A DNA stretch of 64,000 nt from Bacillota bacterium (GCA_021769885.1 JAETSA010000007.1:88017-152016), one strand, 5' to 3'. Counted from the stretch's first letter, positions 7,423 through 16,399 are shown. Notes: a model not told the origin generated them from the letters alone. Translations and numbers: made by a program.

Positions 7423-8871
7423 TTAATTCTTCCGTTTCCACGTTTTATAGTAGAACACGATGAACATCGGGTAAATTTCCAAACGGCCTGCGAGCATTAA
7501 GAAGCTCAGCACCAGCTTTGAAAACGGCGAAAGGATGCTGAAATTGCCCGAGGGACTGAGTCTGCCGAACGCCGGTCCGATATTGTTAAAGCAAGTCAGC
7601 ACCGCACCGATGGCTTCGGGCATATCCACATGATCAAAGCAAACCAAAAACAGTCCGACAAAAACAATAATCACGTAAAAGCCCAAATAAGCAAGCACGC
7701 CCTGCACATATTTTCCGTCGAGAGTTTTGCCATCCACCTTAATCGCAACCACTTCGCGTCCGTTAATCGCACGTTTGAGCTGAGCGCGCGCCGCCTTGCA
7801 CAGTACCAGCATACGCTCAATTTTAAAGCCGCCGCCCGTAGAGCCCGCACATGCACCGATGCAAAACAGAGCAAGCAACACCATTTGCGAAAGAATCGGC
7901 CACTGCGTATAATCCGCAGTACCGAAGCCCGTTGTGGTGATAATCGAAGAAACCTGAAAGCCCGCATACCGAAGTGCCGTAGCAAAATTGTCGTAAAGCG
8001 GCAGAATATTCACGGTAATCACTGCGACGGAAAATACGACAGTACCGATGTACCAACGCAGCTCCTCGCTTTTCAGCACACGGCCGAACTGCCGCATCAA
8101 AAGCAGAAAATACAGGTTGAAGTTAACGCCGAAGGCGAGCATAAATATGGAAATCACAACCTCCGCATACAAACTGCCGTACGCCCCGATGCTTGCGTTG
8201 CGCACGGAGAAGCCGCCTGTACCCGCCGTAGCGAATGACGTTGTGACACTGTCAAAGAACGGCATTCCGCCTGCCCATAAAAAGATGATTTCGAGCATGG
8301 TCAGGAAAAAGTAAATGCCGTAAAGGATGCGTGCCGTAATCATGGTTTTGGATACAAGCTTTCCTTTCGAGGGACCGGGCACTTCCGCACGCATAATAAA
8401 CGCGGATTGATTTTCATGCTGCGGCAAAAATGCAAGCACAAACATCAAAATGCCCATACCGCCGATCCAGTGGGTAAAGCTGCGCCAAAACAGCAAACTG
8501 TGCGGCAAGGATTCAATTTCGGTTAAAATACTTGCGCCCGTCGTTGTGAATCCCGAGACCGTTTCAAAAAAGGCGTCAATCGGATTCGGAATCGCACCCG
8601 TAAACACAAACGGCAGTGCACCGAAGGCGGAAATCAAAATCCACGAAACCGCTACAATCACAAAGCCTTCCCGTGCATAAATGCGGCGGTGGCGCGGTTT
8701 TTTGACGCCCATCAAAAATCCCAGCCCCAAAAGCAGGGCGGCGGTGAGCAAAAACGCCAACGGTGTGTCCGATTCGCGGTAGTAAAATGCAACGCCGAGC
8801 GGCAGTAAAAGCAAAAGAGCTTCGGCAATCAGCATTTTGCCGACCGTTGTACAGACCATTCTGTAATTCAT
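7423..8871 (-). CDS. trkH: TrkH/KtrB-family potassium uptake channel subunit
   Basis: 482 aa polytopic membrane protein forming the K+ translocation pore. It shows four pore-loop repeats typical of the SKT superfamily. Clear filter-like glycines are in SGFTTTGASI (about residue 107), ATAGTGGF, TTTGFGTADY and NNIGPAFG. The spacing and length match TrkH. It lies 16 bp downstream of trkA, which supplies the cytosolic NAD-binding RCK ring that gates it, so the two form an operon. Hydrophobic helices run throughout, with a short C-terminal KTWKRKN tail. Confidence 0.95.
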   Translation of the reverse strand: MNYRMVCTTVGKMLIAEALLLLLPLGVAFYYRESDTPLAFLLTAALLLGLGFLMGVKKPRHRRIYAREGFVIVAVSWILISAFGALPFVFTGAIPNPIDAFFETVSGFTTTGASILTEIESLPHSLLFWRSFTHWIGGMGILMFVLAFLPQHENQSAFIMRAEVPGPSKGKLVSKTMITARILYGIYFFLTMLEIIFLWAGGMPFFDSVTTSFATAGTGGFSVRNASIGAYGSLYAEVVISIFMLAFGVNFNLYFLLLMRQFGRVLKSEELRWYIGTVVFSVAVITVNILPLYDNFATALRYAGFQVSSIITTTGFGTADYTQWPILSQMVLLALFCIGACAGSTGGGFKIERMLVLCKAARAQLKRAINGREVVAIKVDGKTLDGKYVQGVLAYLGFYVIIVFVGLFLVCFDHVDMPEAIGAVLTCFNNIGPAFGRLSPSGNFSILSPFSKLVLSFLMLAGRLEIYPMFIVFYYKTWKRKN

Positions 8872-8887
8872 AAGGAATACCTTTCAA

Positions 8888-10246
8888 TCAACAAAAGATT
8901 TCTTCAAAATTTTTAAATCCGTGGTGCGAGGTGATTACCGTTACACTGTCCCCGTTTTCAATCGTATCGTCACCGCACGGATAAATAATTTTGCCCTTGC
9001 GCAAAATACAGCCGATAATCACATTGTCGCGCAGCTGCAGCTCTTTGAGCATTCTGCCGAGATAGAACGCATCCTCCTCAGCGGCAATACGAAATTCCAA
9101 CGCCTCTACGCGATCATTCACCAGTTTATACAGCGTTTGCACACTGCTGCTGCCCGAATTTTCCAACGCGCGGACATAACCGATAATTTGATTCGCCGCC
9201 ACGGTTTTGGAGGAGATAGTTGTTTCAATGCCGATGCTTCTGAGAATATCATAAGAAACACGGTTGACCTTCGCTACGGTTTTGCCCACGCCGATAGACG
9301 AAGCATACATCGTAGTAATGATATTTTCTTCATCGATTGTGGTTAAGGATACGAATGCATCCTGATTGTCCAGCCCCTGTTCCAGCAGGATAGAGCGGTC
9401 ACTGCCGTCGCCCAAAATCACGGTTGCACGCGGCAAAAGCGTTGCCAGCTGTTCGGCACGCGCAGGGTCAATCTCAATAACCTTTACCTTGTGTCCGGTT
9501 TCGGAAAGCTGGCGCGCCAAATAATATCCCATCTTGCCGCCGCCCGAAATCAGCACATTTTTGGTGCGGTGGCGGTATATCCCAAGTTCCTTCATAAATG
9601 CAACCATATCACTGCGTTTAGAGGAGATATGAATGCGGTCGCCGATTTCCAGCCGAAAGCCGCCGTTCGGAATATACACCGCTTCGCCGCGCTGTACCGC
9701 GCAAATCAGCACGCGGGATTTAAAACGCTTAGAAATTTCATACACGCACATCCCACTGAGCGGATTATCCGATTTCAGCTTAATTTCCGCCATATCTACC
9801 CGGTCACCTACAAAGCTTTCCACATTGATTGCCGTCGGGAACCGCAATACACGTGCAATTTCATTGGCGGCGGCAAATTCAGGATTGACGACTAAGCTCA
9901 AGCCCAGCTCCTCTTTAAAGAAATGCAGCTGTTTGGCATATTCGGGGTTACGCACACGTGCAATCGTGTGGTGCGCACCGATTTTTTTTGCCACCAGACA
10001 GCAAAAAATATTCAATTCGTCTGAAGAAGTCGCGGCAATCAGCAGACGGGCTTTGTCCACACCTGCCTCGATTTGCACATCATAGCTTGCGCCGTTTCCG
10101 CAAAGCCCGATAACATCATAGGCGTTGACCATTTCTTCTACAACCTGCGGGTCTTTATCAATGACGACCACATCGTGCCCTTCGTGCGATAAATGCTCGG
10201 TCAATGCCGCGCCGACCTTGCCGTCGCCGACAATTACAATATTCAT
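8888..10246 (-). CDS. trkA: Trk potassium uptake regulatory protein TrkA
   Basis: 452 aa from the ATG at 10246, with a GGGGGA ribosome site about 10 bp upstream. Longer upstream frames are rejected because they would cross the promoter. Two RCK modules: an N-terminal Rossmann domain begins MNIVIVGDGKVGAALTEHL, with an acidic strand end VVIDKD. The second begins near residue 225 with VLISGGGKMGYYLARQL and VKVIEID. Each is followed by a TrkA-C domain (for example LKSDNPLSGMCVYEI). The protein binds NAD(H)/ATP and gates TrkH. Confidence 0.95.
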   Translation of the reverse strand: MNIVIVGDGKVGAALTEHLSHEGHDVVVIDKDPQVVEEMVNAYDVIGLCGNGASYDVQIEAGVDKARLLIAATSSDELNIFCCLVAKKIGAHHTIARVRNPEYAKQLHFFKEELGLSLVVNPEFAAANEIARVLRFPTAINVESFVGDRVDMAEIKLKSDNPLSGMCVYEISKRFKSRVLICAVQRGEAVYIPNGGFRLEIGDRIHISSKRSDMVAFMKELGIYRHRTKNVLISGGGKMGYYLARQLSETGHKVKVIEIDPARAEQLATLLPRATVILGDGSDRSILLEQGLDNQDAFVSLTTIDEENIITTMYASSIGVGKTVAKVNRVSYDILRSIGIETTISSKTVAANQIIGYVRALENSGSSSVQTLYKLVNDRVEALEFRIAAEEDAFYLGRMLKELQLRDNVIIGCILRKGKIIYPCGDDTIENGDSVTVITSHHGFKNFEEIFC

Positions 10247-10317
10247 CTCAACTGTATCCCCCGTACTGTTTACTGCATTACCGTTGTATGGTATCGTTTC
10301 TTGTTGTGTAGCTATAT

Positions 10318-10346
10318 ATGATAGCACGCAAACGCATTTCTTGCAA
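10318..10346 (-). promoter_or_regulatory. trkA-trkH promoter
   Basis: Minus strand -35 TTGCAA (10341-10346) and -10 TATCAT (10318-10323), spacer 17 bp, about 70 bp before the trkA start. Confidence 0.75.
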
Positions 10347-10530
10347 TGGAAAACGACAATTTTCGTGTGAAATCTTTTCGCTTTTTCGCAGACTCCGTTT
10401 TTATAGTATGTACAAATCAACAGCGAACACCCATTGTGTGGGGAACGACCTGTACGTCCGTGCGTCACCGTAGGGAACAACCTCTGTGTTGTTCCGCAAA
10501 TTTTCATCTGATTTCGGCGGGCGGATGAGG

Positions 10531-10595
10531 GTGCGGGTGTCCAGTGGACACCTCTAAGCGAAGCTTAGAAGCACCGACCGAGCCGGCAGGCGAGA
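10531..10595 (+). repeat. 65-bp covarying-stem module, type 1 (copy B)
   Basis: Stems GTGTCC-AGT-GGACAC and TCTAAGC-GAA-GCTTAGA. It is flanked by GGGCGGATG on the left and CATCCGCCC on the right, so it occupies the loop of a standard GGGCGGATG hairpin. Confidence 0.88.
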
Positions 10596-10622
10596 ACATC
10601 CGCCCCTACGGGATTGCGCACT

Positions 10623-10746
10623 GCCGTTGGATTGTATTGATTTTTGCGGGCGAACGCAGTTCGCCCCTACGGGGTTTGCGCATCGCCGTTGGATTGTATT
10701 GATTTTTGCGGGCGAACGCAGTTCGCCCCTACGGGGTTTGCGCATC
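10623..10746. repeat. Tandem 62-bp duplication
   Basis: Two consecutive near-identical 62-bp units (10623-10684, 10685-10746), each carrying the hairpin GGGCGAAC-GCA-GTTCGCCC and a CCCCTACG end. A third, partial unit starts at 10747. Confidence 0.9.
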
Positions 10747-10796
10747 GCCGTTGGGTTTGCGTAAAAATCCAACCGTGCTCGGGCGGGCGTGGAAGG

Positions 10797-10866
10797 TCTC
10801 GCCTGCCGGCTCGGTCGGTGCTTCTGCATACTTCCGTATGCAGAGGTCTCCACCGGAGACCCGCAC
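10797..10866 (-). repeat. 70-bp covarying-stem module, type 2 (copy C)
   Basis: Minus-strand copy with stems GTCTCC-GGT-GGAGAC and TCTGCATA-CGGAAG-TATGCAGA and the same constant tail as type 1. It is embedded in a GGGCGGG...CCCGCCC hairpin. Confidence 0.88.
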
Positions 10867-10983
10867 CCCGCCCCTACGGGTCAGCGCATCGTCATTAAAG
10901 AATACAATTTCTGCAGAAAATAAATCTATATACACCAAGCAAAACGGAGACCGAAAAAACGATCTCCGTTCTATATATTTCAT

Positions 10984-11418
10984 TCAGTTCTTTTTAAAAG
11001 TATACACGGTATTTATCATCAGCAAAACCGCATACACTGTAGCGAAAAGCATCCCTGCGATAAACAGGACTCTCTCCGACGCACCGATATTTGAAGAATA
11101 GACATCCAACCGTGCGCTGAGCACAAGGCAAAATCCCGTGCACACCATACTTATCGGCAACAAAACGCGTACCGCCCGCGGCGCCGCCGCGTTCCAAAAA
11201 TTGATCACCGTCAGCACCACAGCCAAAATGATCAAAGGTACGGAGAAAAGCATCCCGTATTCCGTTAGAAAGGCTTGGGCAAAAGCATTCGCAAATGCCG
11301 TAAAGAACTGCGGAAACTCGACCGATACACCGTATGTCAAAGCATCCAAGAACAAAATCCACGAATCGGCGGAAGCCACCAATCCGCTTAAGAGAAGCAA
11401 AATAGAGCATATGCGCAT
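10984..11418 (-). CDS. Small hypothetical membrane protein
   Basis: 144 aa from the ATG at 11418, which has AGGGGTG 5 bp upstream; an upstream extension lacks a ribosome site. About four hydrophobic helices: residues 2-18, 50-75, 83-100 and 115-137. It ends in TFKKN. I do not recognise a family. It follows a 44-codon ORF by 11 bp under a consensus promoter, so the two are probably co-transcribed. It may be a small integral membrane protein of the stress or envelope type; no function can be stated. Confidence 0.65.
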   Translation of the reverse strand: MRICSILLLLSGLVASADSWILFLDALTYGVSVEFPQFFTAFANAFAQAFLTEYGMLFSVPLIILAVVLTVINFWNAAAPRAVRVLLPISMVCTGFCLVLSARLDVYSSNIGASERVLFIAGMLFATVYAVLLMINTVYTFKKN

Positions 11419-11429
11419 AACAACACCCC

Positions 11430-11564
11430 TTAAATAAATCCTCTGACACGTAAAATTTTGTAAAGTACAATCGTCGTATAACTTGTCGCTTGATCCACGC
11501 AAACATCAGCAACATAACTCCAATTGGACTGATTGTTGACATTATCCACCATATACTGCCACAT
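11430..11564 (-). CDS. Possible 44-aa peptide upstream of the membrane protein
   Basis: Short ORF starting MWQYMVDNVNN and ending RVRGFI, preceded by a very strong AAGGGGAGGAG ribosome site 4 bp from the ATG. It sits 27 bp past a consensus promoter. Polar N-terminal half, aromatic residues scattered, no clear membrane helix. It ends 11 bp before the next start, suggesting a leader peptide or small partner protein. There is no family match from memory, so the call rests on the ribosome site and promoter. Confidence 0.45.
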   Translation of the reverse strand: MWQYMVDNVNNQSNWSYVADVCVDQATSYTTIVLYKILRVRGFI

Positions 11565-11590
11565 TGGACTCCTCCCCTTTCTCGTGGTTG

Positions 11591-11619
11591 ATTGTAACAC
11601 GTCTCACCAAATATGTCAA
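11591..11619 (-). promoter_or_regulatory. Promoter of the small membrane-protein unit
   Basis: Minus strand -35 TTGACA (11614-11619), 17-bp spacer, -10 TACAAT (11591-11596). The upstream region (11620-11690) is very A+T rich and could act as an UP element. Confidence 0.85.
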
Positions 11620-11700
11620 TATGATTAAAAAAGTAAAAAATTTTATATTATTTTTTATGTATTTTGAATTAAACTTATTTCGCATACATTTTTTCTAAAG

Positions 11701-11732
11701 AAAGTCCCCCTCACGCATAAACCGTGAGAGGG
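11701..11732 (-). terminator. ilvD terminator
   Basis: Stem formed by CCTCTCACG and CGTGAGGGGG on the minus strand, followed by a T-rich stretch, 22 bp past the ilvD stop. Confidence 0.65.
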
Positions 11733-11753
11733 AAGATTTTCCAAGTGAAAGAT

Positions 11754-13421
11754 TTAGATTTTCATTACTGCGCCGTCTTTGGCGGAGGAAACCATTTGCG
11801 TGTAGCGTGCGAGCCAGCCGCTCTTGATTTTCGGCTCGTGCGGCACATATGCCGCGCGGCGCGCTTCCAAGTCTTCATCGGATACGCGCACATTTACGGA
11901 CGCATTCGGGATATCGATGTCAATGATATCGCCCTCTTCAATCAGTCCGATTTCGCCGCCGCAAGCCGCTTCGGGCGCAACGTGTCCGATAGATGCGCCG
12001 CGGGAAGCACCGCTGAATCTGCCGTCTGTAATCAGCGCCACGGTTTTGTCGAGCTTCATCCCTGCCAAAGCAGAGGTCGGGTTGAGCATTTCGCGCATAC
12101 CCGGGCCGCCCACAGGACCCTCATAGCGAATCACAACTACGTCGCCGTCTTTAATCTTACCGTTGTAAATTGCGTCAATCGCTTCATCCTCGCTGTCGAA
12201 TACGCGGGCAGAGCCTGTGTGTGTAAGCATCTCGGGTGCAACGGCACTCCGCTTAACAACACAGCCGTCTTTTGCGATATTGCCCCACAGAATCGCCAAT
12301 CCGCCGGTTTCGCTGTACGGATTGTCAATCGGACGAATCGCATTTTCATTCTTAATGTAAGCGCCCTCAATGTTTTCTCCGACGGTTTTGCCCGTTACGG
12401 TAAGCAGGGACAAATCCAAAAGCCCTTTCTTGGCAAGCTCCGCCTGTACGGCAGGCACGCCGCCTGCATTATTCAGGTCGTGCATATGTGTCGGACCTGC
12501 GGGCGCAAGGTGGCAGAGATTCGGCACTTTTGCGCTCATTTCATTAAATGTATGCAAATCAATCGGGCAACCCGCCTCTTTCGCAATTGCAAGCAAATGC
12601 AGAACGGAGTTGGACGAACAGCCCAAAGCCATATCGCACGCAAGCGCATTCCGAAGGGATTTCTCATTCACGATGTCGCGTGCTTTGATGTCCTTTTCCA
12701 CCAAATGCATAATCGCCATACCCGCGTGCTTCGCGAGCTGGGTTCTGCCCGCGTGCACGGCGGGAATCGTGCCGTTGCCGGGCAGTGCGATGCCCAAGGA
12801 TTCGCAAAGACAGTTCATACTGTTTGCGGTGTACATACCCGAGCAAGAGCCGCACCCAGGGCAGGTGTTGTTTTCAAATTCGCAAAGCTTCGCGTCGTCA
12901 ATCATATTCGCTTTGCGTGCGCCGACCGCCTCAAACATTTTGGAAAGCGAGGTTTCCACGCCGTCCACAAGACCCGACATCATCGGACCGCCCGAGCAGA
13001 CAACCGTCGGAATGTTGATGCGCAGTGCACCGAGCAGCATACCGGGTACAATTTTATCACAGTTCGGCACAAGCACAAGTCCGTCAAAGCCGTGTGCCAT
13101 CGCCATCGTTTCTACGCTGTCGGCAATCAGCTCGCGCGAGGGCAGAGAGTATTTCATCCCGATATGCCCCATCGCAATCCCGTCGCACACGCCGATAGCC
13201 GGCACCATAATCGGTGTGCCGCCCGCCATACGGACGCCTGCCTTTACGGCTTCGGTGAGCTTATCCAAATGGAAATGCCCCGGCACAATTTCGCTGTGCG
13301 CGGAAATAATGCCGATTAAAGGTCTTTCCAATTCCTCTTTTGTATAGCCCATTGCATAAAACAGGCTGCGGTTCGGTGCGCGTTCCACACCGTGCAATAC
13401 ATTTTCACTGCGTGTATGCAT
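11754..13421 (-). CDS. ilvD: Dihydroxy-acid dehydratase
   Basis: 555 aa. Converts 2,3-dihydroxy-3-methyl acids to 2-keto acids in valine, isoleucine and pantothenate synthesis, using an Fe-S cluster. Signature segments are [22 protein letters not shown] and [17 protein letters not shown], supplying the cluster cysteines, and later [11 protein letters not shown]. The ATG at 13421 is chosen because GAGGAG lies 8 bp upstream and the family begins [18 protein letters not shown]; an in-frame upstream ATG lacks a ribosome site. No other ilv genes are adjacent. Confidence 0.97.
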   Translation of the reverse strand: MHTRSENVLHGVERAPNRSLFYAMGYTKEELERPLIGIISAHSEIVPGHFHLDKLTEAVKAGVRMAGGTPIMVPAIGVCDGIAMGHIGMKYSLPSRELIADSVETMAMAHGFDGLVLVPNCDKIVPGMLLGALRINIPTVVCSGGPMMSGLVDGVETSLSKMFEAVGARKANMIDDAKLCEFENNTCPGCGSCSGMYTANSMNCLCESLGIALPGNGTIPAVHAGRTQLAKHAGMAIMHLVEKDIKARDIVNEKSLRNALACDMALGCSSNSVLHLLAIAKEAGCPIDLHTFNEMSAKVPNLCHLAPAGPTHMHDLNNAGGVPAVQAELAKKGLLDLSLLTVTGKTVGENIEGAYIKNENAIRPIDNPYSETGGLAILWGNIAKDGCVVKRSAVAPEMLTHTGSARVFDSEDEAIDAIYNGKIKDGDVVVIRYEGPVGGPGMREMLNPTSALAGMKLDKTVALITDGRFSGASRGASIGHVAPEAACGGEIGLIEEGDIIDIDIPNASVNVRVSDEDLEARRAAYVPHEPKIKSGWLARYTQMVSSAKDGAVMKI

Positions 13422-13458
13422 ATGTATTTCTCCTCTTTTTGTGGATTCCTGTTGCCGC

Positions 13459-13535
13459 ATTTCCGAAACATTTCATTGATTTCGGAAAACGCGCAATACT
13501 GTTTCTATTTTATGCGTTTATGCGCGATTTTTCAA
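13459..13535 (-). promoter_or_regulatory. ilvD promoter and leader hairpin
   Basis: Minus strand -35 TTGAAA (13530-13535) and -10 TAAAAT (13507-13512), spacer 17 bp. The leader holds a TTTCCGAAA...TTTCGGAAA hairpin (about 13459-13489) overlapping the early transcript. No T-box features are seen. Confidence 0.7.
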
Positions 13536-13640
13536 GATGTTTTTTTATTTCATTTCATTTTTTAATAAGGAATAACAGAAAACGTCCTCTAAGCTAAACG
13601 GATTGCGCGGTTTTTCGATTTGCGCGTAGGGACGGGCGAA

Positions 13641-13699
13641 GATTTCCCTAGTAGGGAAAATGTCGCGAAGCGACAAAAGGGTAATGGCGTAGCCGTAAC
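13641..13699 (-). repeat. Three-hairpin module (copy 1)
   Basis: Hairpins TTTCCCTA/TAGGGAAA and TGTCGC-GAA-GCGACA, with a GGC-GTA-GCC end. It interrupts the first hairpin of a CGTAGGG unit; GACGGG lies to the left and CCCGTC to the right. Confidence 0.8.
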
Positions 13700-13834
13700 C
13701 CGTCCGTCCACGGGCGAACACAGTTCGCCCCTACGGGTTGGTGTGGGTTTTGCGGGCGGATGAAGGCATCCGCCCCTACGATTTGTATGAATCTTTCACA
13801 GTACAGCGTGAATTATACCTTCGGTAGGGCGGGG

Positions 13835-13904
13835 GTGCGGGTCTCCGGTGGAGACCTCTGCATACGTGAGTATGCAGAAGCACCGACCGAGCCGGCAGGC
13901 GAGA
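13835..13904 (+). repeat. 70-bp covarying-stem module, type 2 (copy D)
   Basis: Stems GTCTCC-GGT-GGAGAC and TCTGCATA-CGTGAG-TATGCAGA with the constant GCACCGACCGAGCCGG tail, inside a GGCGGG...CCCGCC context. Confidence 0.88.
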
Positions 13905-14027
13905 CCTTGCTCCCGCCGCAGTCTTGTGCAAAATTCAACCGTGCTCGGGCGATTCGTGAAGCGCCCCTACGAGGTTGTGCTTCGCCGTTAGGTTGTGCAG
14001 ATTTTTGCGGGCGAACACAGTTCGCCC

Positions 14028-14543
14028 CTACTTCGACGTTACAATATACCCTTTTTCCGTGAAATATTTAGAATACCGTTTTTTCTGCCGTTCTATCATT
14101 TTATCGGAATTGACGAATGCAATAAACTCTTGTTCCGTCACCCATTTGTAGGCGTCTGTTTCGCCGTCCTACAAGCGGACGGAGGCTTTGTCGCAATTCG
14201 TCACGCACAAAAAGGTGTAAAAAATACATTGACTGTCGTCAAATACAAAGCGTCCAAGCTCCGTAAAATCATTTGCGGAAATCCCCGTTTCTTCAAGCAG
14301 TTCCCGTTTAACACAGGTAAGCTTATCCTCGCCTTTCAGTGCAGAGCCGCCCGCCGTGGCTTCCCAATAGCCGCCGTAATTCGGTTTGGTTGCCGCCCGC
14401 CGCATCAGCAAATAATCACCGTCCGTGTGCCGCACCAGCACCTCACAGACAAGATGATACAGCCCCTGCGGAATCCGTTCTCCCCGAATCAGCGTTGTCC
14501 CTGTCGGCGTACCGTCTTTGTTGTATCCGTCCCAAAATTCCAT
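14028..14543 (-). pseudogene. Nudix hydrolase interrupted by an in-frame TAG
   Basis: The reading frame from the ATG at 14543 encodes an isopentenyl-diphosphate-isomerase-like Nudix protein. The Nudix box is GG(x)ALKGEDKLTCVKRELLEETGI, with the REL-EE core near residues 79-85. A TAG codon at 14169-14171 follows residue 124 (SVRL). Beyond it the same frame continues for another 46 codons with typical family sequence (DGETDAYKWVTEQEF...) to the TAG at 14028-14030, giving about 171 codons in total. A single C-to-T change of a CAG codon explains this. The truncated product would keep the Nudix box. It is the last gene of a decaying operon with the GNAT remnant upstream. Confidence 0.8.
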
Positions 14544-14548
14544 CGTTC

Positions 14549-15163
14549 TTAACAGTCCTTTGCATAATAATCCACATCGATTACCGTACCGTCAGGATAG
14601 GTTTCCCGCGCGGATTTTATAAACGTGTGAAACCCCAAATGCTGATAGATTTTCAGATTTTCTGTTTCCGTCGGCTCAACACCTAAGGTCACACGCGCAT
14701 AGCCCCGATTTTTTAAATCCGACAGCATAAATCGGAACAGTTCTGAAAAATAACCCCTGCCCTGATATTTTTTCTCCGTGCGGAAGGCACAAAGTTAAGC
14801 TGAGGGGAGTCGAACACAATATGCCGAAAACTTGTTCTTGCGGCGACTTTTCACGTTTTCACCGTCGGAAGGCGTCAGCCTTCCTTCCGCCTCAAACGCA
14901 AAAATTCATCCGCAACTCCTGCGTTTTCGGTGCTTCGCAGTTTAAAATAGTCATATTTTTGTTGAAACAAGGCACAAAATCGACGGCATACTGCCGTATG
15001 CCGAGACACGCTCCACGGCTTCTCGTTTCCAAATTTTCCAATTCGGACTTTTCTGCCGTTTGATTTGTGCATCCCACTTTGTTTCCAGCTCGTCAACCGT
15101 TGCAATTTTACAGCTGTATTGAGAAAAAGGGTCTGTCCTCTTTTTACAAATTTTTATCATCAT
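14549..15163 (-). pseudogene. GNAT acetyltransferase gene split by a non-coding insert
   Basis: The N-terminal part (15011-15163) starts MIKICKK and reads KIATVDELETKWD, as in small GNAT proteins. The C-terminal part (14549-14796) reads FRTEKKYQGRGYFSELF, the acetyl-CoA binding motif, and ends YAKDC before a TAA. The roughly 214 bp between them do not encode GNAT sequence and carry stops and hairpins (GGAAGG...CCTTCC). The gene starts within the 3' end of the DUF4037 gene after GGAGTGA, and its stop is 5 bp from the Nudix start, so the three once formed a tight operon. Confidence 0.8.
14797..15010. mobile_element. Short insert disrupting the GNAT gene
   Basis: About 214 bp lacking coding capacity. 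It contains a hairpin CGGCATAC-GGCA-GTATGCCG near the left part of the gene and GGAAGG-CTGACG-CCTTCC. The motif CGGCATA recurs near both ends. Boundaries are estimated from where GNAT homology stops and resumes. Confidence 0.55.
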
Positions 15164-16250
15164 TCACTCCGTAAATACGCTGAATCTGTTTATAACAGAC
15201 TTTATCATCCGCAAAATCGGACAATCCGCCGAGTTGGCTCATCGTTCCGATGCGCGGTACATTTTCAAACACTGTGCCCCTTAATTTTGCAACGGTTGCT
15301 TCCGCAAACTTGTCTGCAAAAATAACCTTTATATCTCTGCCGAAATAGGATTCTATACGGTAATTCACCTTATCTGTAAGTCCGCTTGCATTGTGCAAAT
15401 CCGCTACGAGAGCTTGGGCTTCGACAAGGCTGTTTTCCCGCTCTGTCAAGTCCTTAGCACTTAGTGCAGCACTGATTTTCATTTTGATTGCTTCACCAAT
15501 ATCCAATCGAGTGAAAGCCGTACCGAACCATTTGCTGTACGGCGCATAGGTGTCTGTATACAGAAAGCACAATCGCATCAATCTTTCAGCAATTCTTGCA
15601 CAAATGATTTGCGAGCCGATTTCATCGCCGACTTCCCCGCAACGCTTCACAAAAGCTTGCTCGGATGCGATGATTTCCCATTGGGATGCAATAAGATAAA
15701 GCTTAACCGCATCGGGATAAAACTTAATTTTATTTATCTGTGCTCTGAGATTCAGCTTGTCTGCAAAGAATTTGCCCGATGTCAAAGACAACAGTCTGTG
15801 CTCCGAGAACGCAAGCCAGTCCATCGGCTGAATATATTCCAAATCCGCCGTTCCGATTTCATCCACAAGAAATTCGCGAAAGGTTTGAATAAATATCAGA
15901 GGATTGACTTTACCGCTGTCAACAAACTGCGGATGTTGAACACCGCAGTCATTCGGGTCAGGCGCGGTAAAATTCACGCTGTAGCCCATAAACGTATACG
16001 GCAGATTTTCTGCAAATTCATTGGAGATTTCGTCTTTTTTATTTATATCATTTTCCCGCAGGAACATATAGAAACGAGGTCCCCACATATGGTCGCGGGA
16101 GATTTCGTCATCATACCCGAGCACGTCCGAGCCATACCCAATCAAGCCCGCCGAATACTGCAAATCCGAAAAGTATTTATCCAAAATCGGCTTTGCACAT
16201 TCCGCGAAAAATCTTTCACACAGTTCTAATCCTTTTATAAATTCAGCCAT
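15144..16250 (-). CDS. DUF4037 domain protein (nucleotidyltransferase-like)
   Basis: 368 aa soluble protein of the DUF4037 family. The N-terminal part has GLIGYGSDVLGYDDEISRDHMWGPR, matching the G-S-D-x-x-x-x-D-x-S-x-D-H pattern that in this family resembles a nucleotidyltransferase metal site. A mostly helical C-terminal part follows. The substrate is unknown; relatives are often next to acetyltransferases or aminoglycoside-like resistance genes. It overlaps the start of the GNAT remnant by 20 bp and heads the operon whose two downstream genes are broken. This gene itself looks intact. Confidence 0.85.
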   Translation of the reverse strand: MAEFIKGLELCERFFAECAKPILDKYFSDLQYSAGLIGYGSDVLGYDDEISRDHMWGPRFYMFLRENDINKKDEISNEFAENLPYTFMGYSVNFTAPDPNDCGVQHPQFVDSGKVNPLIFIQTFREFLVDEIGTADLEYIQPMDWLAFSEHRLLSLTSGKFFADKLNLRAQINKIKFYPDAVKLYLIASQWEIIASEQAFVKRCGEVGDEIGSQIICARIAERLMRLCFLYTDTYAPYSKWFGTAFTRLDIGEAIKMKISAALSAKDLTERENSLVEAQALVADLHNASGLTDKVNYRIESYFGRDIKVIFADKFAEATVAKLRGTVFENVPRIGTMSQLGGLSDFADDKVCYKQIQRIYGVNDDKNL

Positions 16251-16399
16251 TATTTTTCTCCGTTGTAAACCCGTTTATCGATTTCCAATTACATAATGCT
16301 ATCATTTTTCTATTTGAAAACAAATGAAAACTTGATAATTTTAAAATAGTTTATCTAAACCGTATAACGCATCCATGCTTGTGGCAATTTTTGAATCGA

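Larger units (their letters stand above)
10347..10983. repeat. Intergenic hairpin-repeat cluster between trkA and a membrane-protein gene
   Basis: No gene seen. It contains a GGAACGAC-type hairpin near 10470-10497, two covarying-stem modules (10531-10595 and 10797-10866), a 62-bp tandem duplication (10623-10746) and several hairpins ending CCCCTACG. A hairpin with arms GGAGACCG/CGATCTCC near 10945-10970 may terminate the leftward or rightward transcripts. Confidence 0.7.
13536..14027. repeat. Intergenic repeat cluster between ilvD and the Nudix remnant
   Basis: No gene seen. It contains a hairpin unit starting CGTAGGGACGG near 13625 that is interrupted by a three-hairpin module (13641-13699). 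A second hairpin (GGGCGAAC-ACA-GTTCGCCC), a GGGCGGATG hairpin and a type 2 covarying-stem module (13835-13904) follow. Confidence 0.75.

Noticed and set aside
10531..10980. Short peptides with a recurrent APTEPAGE sequence encoded in intergenic frames
   Set aside because: This phrase is the translation of the covarying-stem module tail on one strand; copies occur in all frames without starts or ribosome sites, so it is a repeat and not a protein family.
10508..10983. CRISPR array suggested by repeated GGGCGAAC hairpins
   Set aside because: The repeats are palindromic units of the CGTAGGG family with no regular unique spacers; the only regular period is a 62-bp tandem duplication without spacer diversity, and no cas genes are near.
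11724..13319. A 531-codon open frame on the plus strand, antisense to ilvD
   Set aside because: It lacks a ribosome site and any domain, and mirrors ilvD, which has all family motifs. Long antisense frames are expected from the codon use of these genes.
13421..13535. T-box riboswitch upstream of ilvD
   Set aside because: The leader is only about 80 nt and lacks the conserved T-box sequence and specifier loop; only one simple hairpin is present.
14169..14171. Genome-wide TAG recoding
   Set aside because: TAG ends at least one clearly complete gene (GH20 hexosaminidase at 27570-27572) and release factor 1, which reads UAG, is present at 35036-36106.
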